45,351 bases of DNA from an uncultured Prevotellaceae bacterium (GTDB lineage Bacteria > Bacteroidota > Bacteroidia > Bacteroidales > Bacteroidaceae): positions 1 to 45,351 of the forward strand of contig CAMNJH010000006.1 in NCBI GenBank assembly GCA_946541275.1, read 5' to 3'. This document shows positions 8,909-18,302 of the stretch, piece after piece (position 1 is the first letter of the stretch; the number at the start of each line of letters is the position of its first letter). The position numbers were made by a program, and so were the translations under genes. Below the pieces are notes generated by a model, which did no database searches, had not been told where the DNA came from, and saw only the letters and a list, made by a program, of their open reading frames with translations.

Positions 8909-10426
8909 CTATTTGTTCAGCTTCCAAGTGACACCGTCCTTGGTGTCCTTCACCTCGAATCCGGCGGCAGCCAGTTCGTCGCGTATCTGGTCGCTGGTGG
9001 CCCAGTCCTTGGCAGCCTTCGCCTTGGCGCGCAGATTAAGCACCATGTCGACCACCTTTCCAAAGGCTTCCTCGCGGGCAGCACCCGTGTCGGCTTTTGC
9101 CGTGCCGCTGCTCAGGCCCAGAATATCCTCGGTGAAGAGGTGCATCACCTGGCTCAGCTCCTTCAGGCAGTCGGGGCAGATGGTGGCCTTGTGGTCAACG
9201 AGCTTGTTCACCACGGTGGCAGCCTCGAAGAGCAGGCTGATGACCAGCGGCGTGGCCAGGTCGTCGTTCATGGCATCGTAACAACGCTGACGCAGGCTCT
9301 TCACCACACGCTCGGTCTCGTCGTCGCAATGCTGGGAACCGTCGTTATACGATGGCGTGCTGGCCAGCCGGTCAATATCGGCAAGGGCATTCTGCAGCTT
9401 CTCCAGTCCCTTCTCGGCGGCCTGCAGGGCTTCGTCGCTGAAGTCGACCGTGCCACGATAGTGGGCGGAAAGGATAAAGAAGCGGATGGTCATGGGTGAA
9501 TAGGGCTTGCTGAGCAGCTCGTGCTGGCCAGTGAAGAACTGTTCGAGCGTGATAAAATTGCCCAGCGACTTGCCCATTTTCTGGCCGTTGATGGTAATCA
9601 TGTTGTTGTGCATCCAGTACTTCACGGCAGGGTGGCCCATGGCAGCCTGTGCCTGGGCAATCTCGCACTCATGATGGGGGAACACCAGGTCCATGCCGCC
9701 ACCGTGTATGTCGAATTGCTCGCCCAGATACTTGCGGCCCATGGCCGTGCATTCGCAGTGCCAGCCGGGGAAGCCGTCGCTCCAGGGGCTGGGCCAGCGC
9801 ATGATGTGCTCGGGCTGGGCCTTCTTCCACAGGGCAAAGTCGGCCTGATGGCGCTTCTCGCCCACGCCGTCCAACTCGCGGCTGGCGTCTTTCACGTTTT
9901 CCAGTGAGCGTCCGCTGAGGATGCCGTATTTATACTGCTTGTTGTAGGCCTCGATGTCAAAATAGATGCTGCCGTTCGACTCGTAGGCGAAGCCATTCTT
10001 CAGGATTTCGCTGACCAGCTGCTGCTGCTCAATGATGTGGCCGGTGGCGCATGGCTCAATACTGGGGCGCCGCACGCCCATGGCGTCCATGGCCTGATGA
10101 TAGCGGCGAGTATAGTACTGGGCTATCTCCATGGGTTCCAGCTGTTCCAGCCGGGCCTTCTTGGCTATCTTGTCCTCGCCTTCGTCGGCATCGTGCTCCA
10201 GATGGCCCACGTCGGTGATGTTGCGCACGTAGCGTACCTTGTAGCCCAGATGCTGCAAGTAGCGGAAGAGCACGTCGAAAGTGATGGCGGGGCGGGCATG
10301 ACCCAGATGGGGATCGCCATAGACGGTGGGGCCGCAGACGTACATGCCCACATTGGGAGCATGAAGCGGTTCAAAACGTTCTTTCTGCCGAGTCAGCGTA
10401 TTGTAGATGACCAGTTTTGATTCCAT
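8909..10426 (-). CDS. cysS: Cysteinyl-tRNA synthetase
   Basis: [17 protein letters not shown]...[32 protein letters not shown]...[15 protein letters not shown] (KMSKS-type). Confidence 0.97.
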   Translation of the reverse strand: MESKLVIYNTLTRQKERFEPLHAPNVGMYVCGPTVYGDPHLGHARPAITFDVLFRYLQHLGYKVRYVRNITDVGHLEHDADEGEDKIAKKARLEQLEPMEIAQYYTRRYHQAMDAMGVRRPSIEPCATGHIIEQQQLVSEILKNGFAYESNGSIYFDIEAYNKQYKYGILSGRSLENVKDASRELDGVGEKRHQADFALWKKAQPEHIMRWPSPWSDGFPGWHCECTAMGRKYLGEQFDIHGGGMDLVFPHHECEIAQAQAAMGHPAVKYWMHNNMITINGQKMGKSLGNFITLEQFFTGQHELLSKPYSPMTIRFFILSAHYRGTVDFSDEALQAAEKGLEKLQNALADIDRLASTPSYNDGSQHCDDETERVVKSLRQRCYDAMNDDLATPLVISLLFEAATVVNKLVDHKATICPDCLKELSQVMHLFTEDILGLSSGTAKADTGAAREEAFGKVVDMVLNLRAKAKAAKDWATSDQIRDELAAAGFEVKDTKDGVTWKLNK

Positions 10427-10497
10427 TTCCTTTTACCTTTATCCTTATTTATTATTAATAATGTGCACTCAACAGGCGTGAGTGCAGTATTGACGCT

Positions 10498-10533
10498 GCA
10501 AAGTTACGAAAAGTCGAGAGCAAAACAAAAGAA
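10498..10533 (-). promoter_or_regulatory. cysS promoter module copy A, -7 box TAACTTTG on minus
   Basis: GCAAAGTTACGAAAAGTCGAGAGCAAAACAAAAGAA. Confidence 0.65.
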
Positions 10534-10581
10534 TTCATTCTTTTTTTTGCCAAGTCGCAGTAACTTCGCGCCTGAAAGGGT

Positions 10582-10617
10582 GCAGAGTCACGAAAAGTCG
10601 AGAGCAAAACAAAAGAA
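10582..10617 (-). repeat. Duplicated cysS promoter module copy B (degenerate -7)
   Basis: GCAGAGTCACGAAAAGTCGAGAGCAAAACAAAAGAA, 34/36 identical to 10498-10533, offset 84 bp. Confidence 0.75.
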
Positions 10618-10658
10618 AAGCCCACTTTCTTTTTGCATTTCCTGCAGCCAACATGCAA

Positions 10659-10688
10659 GCGGGGCGCCACTGCAAAGTAGCGCCCCGC
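10659..10688 (-). terminator. Terminator-like GC hairpin downstream of the large surface protein gene
   Basis: GCGGGGCGC-N12-GCGCCCCGC, 23 bp past the minus-strand stop. Confidence 0.6.
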
Positions 10689-10711
10689 CAGGTTATAGAG
10701 TTTTGAAAGGA

Positions 10712-13700
10712 TTACTTAATGATCACCTTCGTGTTGTTGATGATGTAAGCACCCTTCAGACCCTTCAGGTCAGTGGTCTGCTGACGCACCAGCTTGCCAT
10801 CGAGCGTGTAGACGTCAACGGGCTGGTTGTTGCCAGTGATCTGCTGGATAGCAGTGATCTCCTGGTTAGCGCTCAGGTTCACCACGACGGGCTTCGACTG
10901 TGCACCATTCTGGAAGACAGCGCTGACAGCCACCCACTTAGCGCTAGCGGCTACCTCGTTCGGGAAGGTGAACGAAGTTGTGGTCACGTCGTCATAGATG
11001 TCGTCGACACCGTCGATGAAGACATTGTACTTAGCAACGCTACCGCCGCCACGAGTGTAATGGATGTCGCCCAGCAAGAATGCCAGAGCAGCTTCACCAT
11101 TGGTGGTGTTGCGGATTGCGAAGTAAGTAGTGCCCTCAGGCAGCTGATAGCTCACCTTGTTCCAGCCAGTGGCCGACAGCGTCTCGCCACCAATCTTCTG
11201 GAAGTCAGAAATGGTCTTGCCGCCAGTAGAGTAGTAGACCTCGAAGGTGGTCGGGCCATACTGGACGTCCAGAGCTGCTACGGAGAAGGAAATCTCCTGA
11301 GCAATGCCAGGCAGTACGGGCGAAATCAGCCAGTCGTCGTTGTCAACGTAGTTGCTACCGTCGTAGTTGTAGCCAGAGAGCAGATAGGTCTCCTCAAGCG
11401 AGCCGCTCGGGCCGTTGAAAGCTGGATTGGAGATACCCATTGCGGCGGGATTGATGGCCAGGAAGGCAACTGCCTGATTGTCGGAAGCCAGAGGCAGATC
11501 CTGGAAGAGTCCACCCTTTGCGGCACCATTGGCGTTGACGCATGTCCAATCACCGAAAGCGTCACAAGTGTTGGCTTCTACGTCGGCAAATTTCTCTACA
11601 ACTTCCTCCACGCTGCTGCTGGGAGCATCCCAAGTCATCAGTACGCCATCGGCAGTTCTCGAAGCCTTCACGTTCTCAGGAACAGCAGCAGTACTTTCCT
11701 TAACAGTGATAACGGTCTGGGCCGTATTGTCGTCGAGATCCAGGTCGAGGTCGTAGTCAACAAGGGCGGTGAGGATGATGTCATCGGCGTTGTCGAAGAT
11801 AGAGGTGCTGAGCTCTGCCTCATAGACATTGGTCTTGAACGAACCGAGCGGTTCGGCCACCTTCACATCCAGCAGGTCCTTAGTGCCAGCGAGAACCTTC
11901 ACGGCGAAGTCCTTAGCAGGCTGCTCGCCCACATTCTTCACCTCAACTCTAATGGTGGCATTGTTGCCAGCCAGTACGTTCTTCGGAGCGCTGATCTTAA
12001 CAGCCAGGTTGTAAGGCTGCAGGTCAACAATGCGGACGTTGTCGTAGAGAATCTGTCCACCCTCAGTGAAGTCGCTCATAATTATGGGCTTCACGAAGTT
12101 GTAGTTGGTGAAGTTAGCCAGAGAAACCTTCATGGTCTGCCATTCCAGTCCGGGAACGAAGGTGCCGGCCAGCTTCGTGTCGCCGTCGGGAGTCACAATC
12201 TGCACCTTTGCAGCATTGGTGTTAGAACCGTCGCCCAGAACGTCAACGAGCAGAGTGGGATTACCACCGCTGATGGCAACCTTACCTGGAGTAACTTTGA
12301 CATACTCATCTCCACCATCTGCTAAGGTCAGCAGAGAACCACCGTCCTCGTCAGAGCTTTCGGTGCTGAGGTTGTAGTCTGCAGCAATGCTGTAGTCGGT
12401 AATGAACCATGTAGCATAGTTGAAGCCAGTGGGAGCGAAATGCTCCTCGAACGGTAACTCGTAAGGTGCACCAGTGAAGATGGTTGCAGCAGCAGCATAG
12501 TCTTCGCCAGGACTACCAGCCTCGTTGACGGGCAGTACGAACAGGTTCATAAGGTCCTGCTCACCAGTGGCGTCATAAGGTACAGTAGCTTCTACGTCAT
12601 AGGTACTTGCCAGCATGTCGTCCAGAACAAGAATCTCGAAGAGACCGTACAAGGACTCATAGTGGCCGGTCCAAACCTGGTATTCCACCTCGTTGGGTAC
12701 TACGATACCACCGTGGAGGCCTTCCATCACGGGATTCCAAGTCAGGGTCACTTCGCCGTCGCCTTCAAATGCTTCAACGTTTTCAACGGGTGCGGGAATA
12801 TCCAGACCAATATATTCGCGGATAATCTCAGACTTCTGACCTATTTCGCCATTGGCGTCATAGGCAACAGCACGGTAAGAGGCCATGCCATCGAATACGT
12901 CAACAAATACCTTGGTAGCCTCGGGAGCAACATTCTCAAAGGTCTTGATGATCTGTCCGTTGCGGAGCACCTCGAGTTTCGACAGGTTCTCACTCAGGTA
13001 CTGGTTAGACATATTGCGGCCAGGAGCGGTAACGGTAATCACAGCCTTGCGTGCTCCGTAAGGATCGGGCTGGATGCTGAGACGAGGAGCCTTGGGCGAC
13101 TGAGCGGTCAGGCCCTTCTCCACTGCGATGTTGCTCACATGCAGATAGTAGGTGTCCACATCGCTGATGCCATGGATGGCAACGTAGTAGTTGCCGTCCT
13201 CGTTAACAGTGAACTGGCCTTCGAAGTCCTCGAAGTCGGTGTTGAACACATCGGTAGCGGGGATGGCCATGGTGGTCAGGGCAGCAGGAGTGGCCTGCTT
13301 GCCAACCAGCACTTCAAAGCGCTCGGGATAATTGGAGCTCTGGCAGCGTGCGCTGACGGTGATGCCGTAGCTCTTACCTGCAGTCAGCTTGACGGGCATG
13401 GTAATCAGGTACTCATTGGGCTGAGGATCAGCAGGATCCGTATAAACCAGGTGAGCGCCTTGCGCGTCAATAGTCCACATCTTGCCGTCACCGTTACCAT
13501 CAATGATGGTGTAGGTACCAGCGAGAGAAGTATCGGTAAGGTCGAAGTAAGCAGGGATGTCAGCAACAATGGTCAGCACAGCGCCTTCCACTTCGCTCTT
13601 CTGTCCAGCACCGTATGCGTTGCTTGCAACAGCATAATAGTTGTGAGTGCCCAGAGTGAGATCCTCAGTCTGGTCCACATAGTTAATCTTAGCACCAGGA

Positions 13701-15646
13701 GCAACGTTCTCGAAGGTGTTGATTAGCTGACCGTCACGATAGAGATTAATGTTCATGTTAGCCGTGAGGGCTGAACCGTCGATAGCAACGGCAGGAGCGG
13801 TGAAGCTCACATAAGCACCAACCTGGCTGCTGGCGAACGAAGTAACGGTCAGGTCAGTGATGGCAGCGGGAGCCAGAGGCTCGGGAGTAGCCTGGATGAG
13901 CAGATTGTCGGCGAAGAGGTAGTAGTTATCAGCAAGGCTGACAGCGTGGATACCGAAGTGGTAGTAGCCAGTCTCTTCAACAACAACTTCCTCGTTTGCC
14001 AGCGTCTTGTTGGCAGTCCAGTCCACGTCGGTGACGGGAATCACCTGCACCTTCATGGCTGAAGCCATAGGAGCATTACCCATCTTCACCTCAATGCGCT
14101 CGGGATAAGAAGCCATCTGGCAGCGAGTGTCAATAGAGAAGGTGTACTTACGTCCGGCCTGCAGCAGCACAGCGGGAGTAATCAACCAGTCGTCAGCGTC
14201 GTTTAATCCGTTGTAGGTATAGCGGAACTCACCACTGGTAACATAGTTCCAAGAGCTGCCGTCGCTGTTGGCGTCAATGATGCCTATGACGTCGCAGTCC
14301 TCCAATTCGGTGAAGCTGTTCTCGTAAGGCAGTTCATTAATAGGATCACCAACCTTGGCGGGTATTTCGATGCTAGGATCGAAAATGGTGATTTCAGAGA
14401 ACCAGTTCAGATAGTAGATACGGTCAGTAGCGGCGTTGGCCAGAGCGTCGTTGAAGCTAATCAGTGTCTTGGACTCGGGATCCAATGACATGATGAAGTC
14501 GCCCAGTTCATAGTTCTGTTCGTCAACAGTCGTAACACCCATCAGCCAAACGTCGTAAGAAGCATACTTGCCAAGGAACTGCTGAGCCTTGAAGGTAACG
14601 AGGTTGCCATCCACAGTACCCTTTATCCATGACTCGGGGAAGTCGGGGAAGAGACCTTGTACATATACATCATTGCCTGTGAAGCCCACCTTAACATTAG
14701 TGTTGAAAGGTGCACTACCGCTGGAGCTGAAAGAAGTACCCTTAGCCTTGAAGTCAAGAGCCTCCATGTCTGCAGGAGGAGTTACAAGTTCGGGAACCAC
14801 ATAAGAAGCATCATAAGTCCAAACGGTAGCCACGTCCATGTAGCCCGACAATGCCTGGTCGTCTGTATAGTACAGAGCGGCAGCGCCATTCTCACCCTCA
14901 GCGAAGGTGATCTGGTCACCATTAATGGTCATCACGATGTCGCCTTCCTGTTCGGAACCATCGGTAGCAGAAGCCTTGGCCAGATAGAAACCATAGTTAT
15001 AGTCTGGCACGAAGTAAACCACCTGCTTGGCAGGAATGGTGATGGTGTTGCCTTCCTTGGTACCCTTCACCCATGTGCCTACAGCTGCATAGGAAATGAA
15101 GTCCTGGATGTAGACAGTGCCATCGGGGCACTCCACGATTTCAACCCGACCTTCCTGTGCTCCAGCAACCATCTGGTTGTTTGAAACATAGTAGCCAATA
15201 CCGGAACGGTTGTACATCTTTGACTCGCCTTCAGAGGGAGCGGTGATGATACCGTACTGGTCAACGGTTTCAAAGTTGGCCTTGAAAGGAACGCGTGTGG
15301 GCTGCGACTCAACGGTGCGCTTGTCTTTCAGGCTCTCCAGAATGTTACGCGTGAACTTCTGTACGTTCAGCGGCAACTGTCTGGTCACTTTCGCGTTGTC
15401 TTCACGCGTACCGCGCATTTTCTCAATCTGGGAAACCAGCTGTTCCTTCTGCTGGGCATCCAGTCCGCGGAAGTCGGCCTTTTCCTGATTTGAAAGAGAG
15501 AAGTGCTCACGATACTTTTTGACACTGGCTATGGTGTGGATCTGAGAGCCCTTGCCCTTTTTCACCACAAGTTGAGCCTGTGCAGGTACACCCAGCAGCA
15601 CTGCTGCCAGAGCACCAATCAGAAAAGAAGTGATTCTTTTACTCAT
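10712..15646 (-). CDS. Large secreted modular protein (repeated choice-of-anchor-J-like and FnIII-like modules; T9SS-like C-terminal sorting domain)
   Basis: Signal peptide MSKRITSFLIGALAAVLLGVPAQA; repeated DDWLITPAVLL..., NEYLITMPVKL..., DDWLISPVLPG modules; FENVAPGAK / FENVAPEAT; C-terminus VDVYTLDGKLVRQQTTDLKGLKGAYIINNTKVIIK. Confidence 0.82.
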   Translation of the reverse strand: MSKRITSFLIGALAAVLLGVPAQAQLVVKKGKGSQIHTIASVKKYREHFSLSNQEKADFRGLDAQQKEQLVSQIEKMRGTREDNAKVTRQLPLNVQKFTRNILESLKDKRTVESQPTRVPFKANFETVDQYGIITAPSEGESKMYNRSGIGYYVSNNQMVAGAQEGRVEIVECPDGTVYIQDFISYAAVGTWVKGTKEGNTITIPAKQVVYFVPDYNYGFYLAKASATDGSEQEGDIVMTINGDQITFAEGENGAAALYYTDDQALSGYMDVATVWTYDASYVVPELVTPPADMEALDFKAKGTSFSSSGSAPFNTNVKVGFTGNDVYVQGLFPDFPESWIKGTVDGNLVTFKAQQFLGKYASYDVWLMGVTTVDEQNYELGDFIMSLDPESKTLISFNDALANAATDRIYYLNWFSEITIFDPSIEIPAKVGDPINELPYENSFTELEDCDVIGIIDANSDGSSWNYVTSGEFRYTYNGLNDADDWLITPAVLLQAGRKYTFSIDTRCQMASYPERIEVKMGNAPMASAMKVQVIPVTDVDWTANKTLANEEVVVEETGYYHFGIHAVSLADNYYLFADNLLIQATPEPLAPAAITDLTVTSFASSQVGAYVSFTAPAVAIDGSALTANMNINLYRDGQLINTFENVAPGAKINYVDQTEDLTLGTHNYYAVASNAYGAGQKSEVEGAVLTIVADIPAYFDLTDTSLAGTYTIIDGNGDGKMWTIDAQGAHLVYTDPADPQPNEYLITMPVKLTAGKSYGITVSARCQSSNYPERFEVLVGKQATPAALTTMAIPATDVFNTDFEDFEGQFTVNEDGNYYVAIHGISDVDTYYLHVSNIAVEKGLTAQSPKAPRLSIQPDPYGARKAVITVTAPGRNMSNQYLSENLSKLEVLRNGQIIKTFENVAPEATKVFVDVFDGMASYRAVAYDANGEIGQKSEIIREYIGLDIPAPVENVEAFEGDGEVTLTWNPVMEGLHGGIVVPNEVEYQVWTGHYESLYGLFEILVLDDMLASTYDVEATVPYDATGEQDLMNLFVLPVNEAGSPGEDYAAAATIFTGAPYELPFEEHFAPTGFNYATWFITDYSIAADYNLSTESSDEDGGSLLTLADGGDEYVKVTPGKVAISGGNPTLLVDVLGDGSNTNAAKVQIVTPDGDTKLAGTFVPGLEWQTMKVSLANFTNYNFVKPIIMSDFTEGGQILYDNVRIVDLQPYNLAVKISAPKNVLAGNNATIRVEVKNVGEQPAKDFAVKVLAGTKDLLDVKVAEPLGSFKTNVYEAELSTSIFDNADDIILTALVDYDLDLDLDDNTAQTVITVKESTAAVPENVKASRTADGVLMTWDAPSSSVEEVVEKFADVEANTCDAFGDWTCVNANGAAKGGLFQDLPLASDNQAVAFLAINPAAMGISNPAFNGPSGSLEETYLLSGYNYDGSNYVDNDDWLISPVLPGIAQEISFSVAALDVQYGPTTFEVYYSTGGKTISDFQKIGGETLSATGWNKVSYQLPEGTTYFAIRNTTNGEAALAFLLGDIHYTRGGGSVAKYNVFIDGVDDIYDDVTTTSFTFPNEVAASAKWVAVSAVFQNGAQSKPVVVNLSANQEITAIQQITGNNQPVDVYTLDGKLVRQQTTDLKGLKGAYIINNTKVIIK

Positions 15647-15819
15647 AATGTTAACTAATTAAATTAATATAAAAAACGAAATGTCTTGTAGTCGTAAATT
15701 TATACGAATCGCTTGCAAAGTTAGATATTTTTATTTTAACTTGCAAGAAAATTGATACTTTTTGTTGAGGATTGCTAAAATTTTCTTAATTTTGTACCCT
15801 ATAAATACCGTTGTTTAAA

Positions 15820-16359
15820 ATGTCACATCCATTAGAGAAATTCCTGTTTTGCCCTGTTTGTGGGAGCCATTCCTTCAGAGTGAATAACTTCAAAAGCAAG
15901 AAGTGTGCGTCGTGCGGCTTCACCTATTATGCAAATCCCTCGTCGGCCACTGCAGCCTTCATCCTGCGCAGCGATGGCTGTCTGCTGGTGGCGCGCCGGG
16001 GCAAGGAGCCCGCACGCGGCACCTTTGACCTTCCGGGAGGATTTGTTGACATGGACGAGTCAGCTGAGCAGGGCATGCGCCGTGAGATACAGGAAGAAAC
16101 GGGGCTCATGGTGGGCGAACTGCACTATCTGTTCAGCATCCCCAATCGTTATGTCTATTCTGACATGGTCATCCATACGCTTGACATGTTTTATTCCACG
16201 CAGGTGCCTCAGGAAGCGCAACCACATGCTGCCGACGATGCCGCCGAGCTCTTCTGGGTGCCCTTTTCGCAGGTGCAGCCCAGTCTCTTCGGGCTGAACA
16301 GCATCCGCCAGGCGGTGGAGAAGTTTCTGGGGGAGTTAGGAGTTAAGAGTGATGAGTAA
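15820..16359 (+). CDS. NUDIX hydrolase with N-terminal zinc ribbon
   Basis: CPVCGSHSFRVNNFKSKKCASCGFTYY, then NUDIX box GGFVDMDESAEQGMRREIQEETGL. ATG at 15820 preferred. Confidence 0.92.
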   Translation: MSHPLEKFLFCPVCGSHSFRVNNFKSKKCASCGFTYYANPSSATAAFILRSDGCLLVARRGKEPARGTFDLPGGFVDMDESAEQGMRREIQEETGLMVGELHYLFSIPNRYVYSDMVIHTLDMFYSTQVPQEAQPHAADDAAELFWVPFSQVQPSLFGLNSIRQAVEKFLGELGVKSDE

Positions 16360-16375
16360 GGAGTTAGGAGTTGAG

Positions 16376-16395
16376 ATGCAAACAAAATGCAAACT
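16376..16395 (+). promoter_or_regulatory. Tandem ATGCAAA operator-like motif, site 1
   Basis: ATGCAAACAAAATGCAAACT, 51 bp upstream of a TATCTTTGC -7 box (16427). Confidence 0.55.
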
Positions 16396-16454
16396 GTTGA
16401 TGCTGGCGTTTTCAGCGCAAAAGTTGTATCTTTGCAGCAAAAAAGGAAAAGCGA

Positions 16455-17482
16455 TGAAGAAATCGACGCTGTTATTGCTGCTCACCCTGCTGCTCCTGTC
16501 ATGTCACGACGCACCAGAATCCTCGCCAACCTATCGCTTGCAGGGCGCATGGATATTGAGGCATGAACTCTCTCCTATTGGGCTTGAATGGCATTACTCC
16601 ACGGCAGGCTCGGGTACTGACTGCATTATTTATGAAGGTGATAGCTTGCTTTATCTGTGCCAGCTGTCAAGGACGCCCACTGGCCTGGTCTTCATTCCTT
16701 TCAGTCAGTCTGTGGTGACGATTGTTGACAAGGGTAGGGGCGAGCTGCTCTACCTGGAGAACGACGATCCCCGTCCGCTTCGCATCCTCAATGATTCCAC
16801 CATCGACATCCAGAGAAGTGGGACGCACTACCAATATGTCAGGGATGATGCTATCTATCAGGAATGGGGCAGCGAAATGTGCCAGATTATTGTCTCCGAG
16901 TTGCAGAACGGCACCGCCCCGTCCCAGCGCTATGTGCTCTCAGCCAAGGAACGGCAGCAGGAGCGGACCATTCAATGGTTTGTCTTTTTATTGGCTTTCA
17001 TCCTGATTGTGGCGCTGGCGGCTGCCCATCTGGCCATCGCCAACCGTCGGGCGCGCCGCCAGTTACAGTTGCAGCTACAGCAGATTCAGGAGGTGCAGGA
17101 GAATCGGCCACAGGAAGTGAGGCTGGCAGTGGCCTCAGTGGAGAGTACCTATTTCGCTTCCGACGAGTATGCAGCCTTGCAGAAGCGTGTGGCCAGCGGA
17201 GAGCGGCTGACAGCGCCCGACTGGGCCGAGTTGGAGCGACAGCTGAAAGCCGTCTACCCTGGATTCACCAGCCAGTTGCGTAGTCTGTACCCCATGTCGG
17301 AGCTGGAGTATCAGACCTGTCTGCTTATCAAGCTCCGCATAGCGCCCAAGGACATCGCCATGGTGCTGGCCCGCGACGTCAGCACCATCAGCACCGTGCG
17401 CAGCAGGCTCTATGGCAAGGTGTTCGGAAAGAAAGGCGGCTCCAAGGACTGGGATGACTTCATTCTCAGTATGGCGAAATGA
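16455..17482 (+). CDS. Membrane-anchored one-component transcriptional regulator: lipoprotein-like N-terminus, extracytoplasmic sensor, TM, LuxR-like HTH
   Basis: MKKSTLLLLLTLLLLSCHDAPE...; TM TIQWFVFLLAFILIVALAAAHLAI; C-terminus YQTCLLIKLRIAPKDIAMVLARDVSTISTVRSRLYGKVFGKKGGSKDWDDFILSM. Confidence 0.75.
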
Positions 17483-17507
17483 GCTTTGCAGACAGCTTGC
17501 AAGGCAA

Positions 17508-17527
17508 ATGCAAAGAAAATGCAAACT
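17508..17527 (+). promoter_or_regulatory. Tandem ATGCAAA operator-like motif, site 2
   Basis: ATGCAAAGAAAATGCAAACT, 50 bp upstream of a TACCTTTG -7 box (17558). Confidence 0.55.
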
Positions 17528-17597
17528 CATTTTCTTGGACAGCTGGAAAAATGGTCCTACCTTTGCCGACGCTAAATCACTTCACTTACAAACCTAA

Positions 17598-18113
17598 ATG
17601 AAAACCGTAAAGCTTATGAAAAAGATGATGCTGATGATGACGGCCCTGTTGATGTGCGCCGTCAGTGTGAATGCCCAGACCACGAAGGTGGACGACAAGG
17701 AACTGGTGGGTGCCTGGATTATGGAGTCCATGCAGTGGGAAGGCGAGAAGAAGACAATGTGTGGCAAGACGAACGGCTACACTCAGTTCAAGTACTATGG
17801 TGCCGATGGCGAATACGCCTGCTGCCAGATAGTCCTTTCCAATACTGGAGAGGTGGTCATCATGCCCCACGAGTATGGCACCTACACCTTCCATGACCGC
17901 ATGTATAGTGAGATGGGGCGCCCAGCCATCAAGGATGCCATCATCCTGACTGACAAGAACACCTGCCAAGGCACATGGAACAACCGCCACGACATTTGGA
18001 AGAAGCAGACCGCCCTTCCCGACCGAGTGGTGAGATATATTGTTGACTGCTGTAAGAAAAAGGAAACCCCTGCCGACATACAGCAGTCCATCAAGCAGAA
18101 CATGTTCAAGTAA
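17598..18113 (+). CDS. Small secreted lipocalin-like/DUF4488-like protein
   Basis: Signal peptide MKTVKLMKKMMLMMTALLMCAVSVNAQ, then DDKELVGAWIMESMQWEGEKKTMCGKTNGYTQFKYYGADGEYACC. Confidence 0.65.
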   Translation: MKTVKLMKKMMLMMTALLMCAVSVNAQTTKVDDKELVGAWIMESMQWEGEKKTMCGKTNGYTQFKYYGADGEYACCQIVLSNTGEVVIMPHEYGTYTFHDRMYSEMGRPAIKDAIILTDKNTCQGTWNNRHDIWKKQTALPDRVVRYIVDCCKKKETPADIQQSIKQNMFK

Positions 18114-18146
18114 AGTTAGTAAATAGTATTTATTTCCATGGACCCG

Positions 18147-18174
18147 CAGGAGGCCGCAGTGATGCGCCCTCCTG
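18147..18174 (+). terminator. Stem-loop after the 17598 gene, terminator-like
   Basis: CAGGAGGCCGCAGTGATGCGCCCTCCTG; no clear T-tract. Confidence 0.35.
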
Positions 18175-18302
18175 TAGTGGCATGTGTTCACCTCAACAGA
18201 AGCGGAAAAGGACAGGGACCATCAAAAAAATGAGAGGGAATTAGTGTGGGGCTCAAATATTTTTCTTACCTTTGCAAGCTGAAAGCCAAAAACAAAAGAC
18301 TG

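Noticed and set aside
15712-15747. Inverted repeat CTTGCAAAGTTA ... TAACTTGCAAG between the large surface protein gene and NUDIX gene
   Set aside because: AT-rich promoter area with an imperfect 11-bp repeat; the CAAAGTTA is probably just a -7 box.
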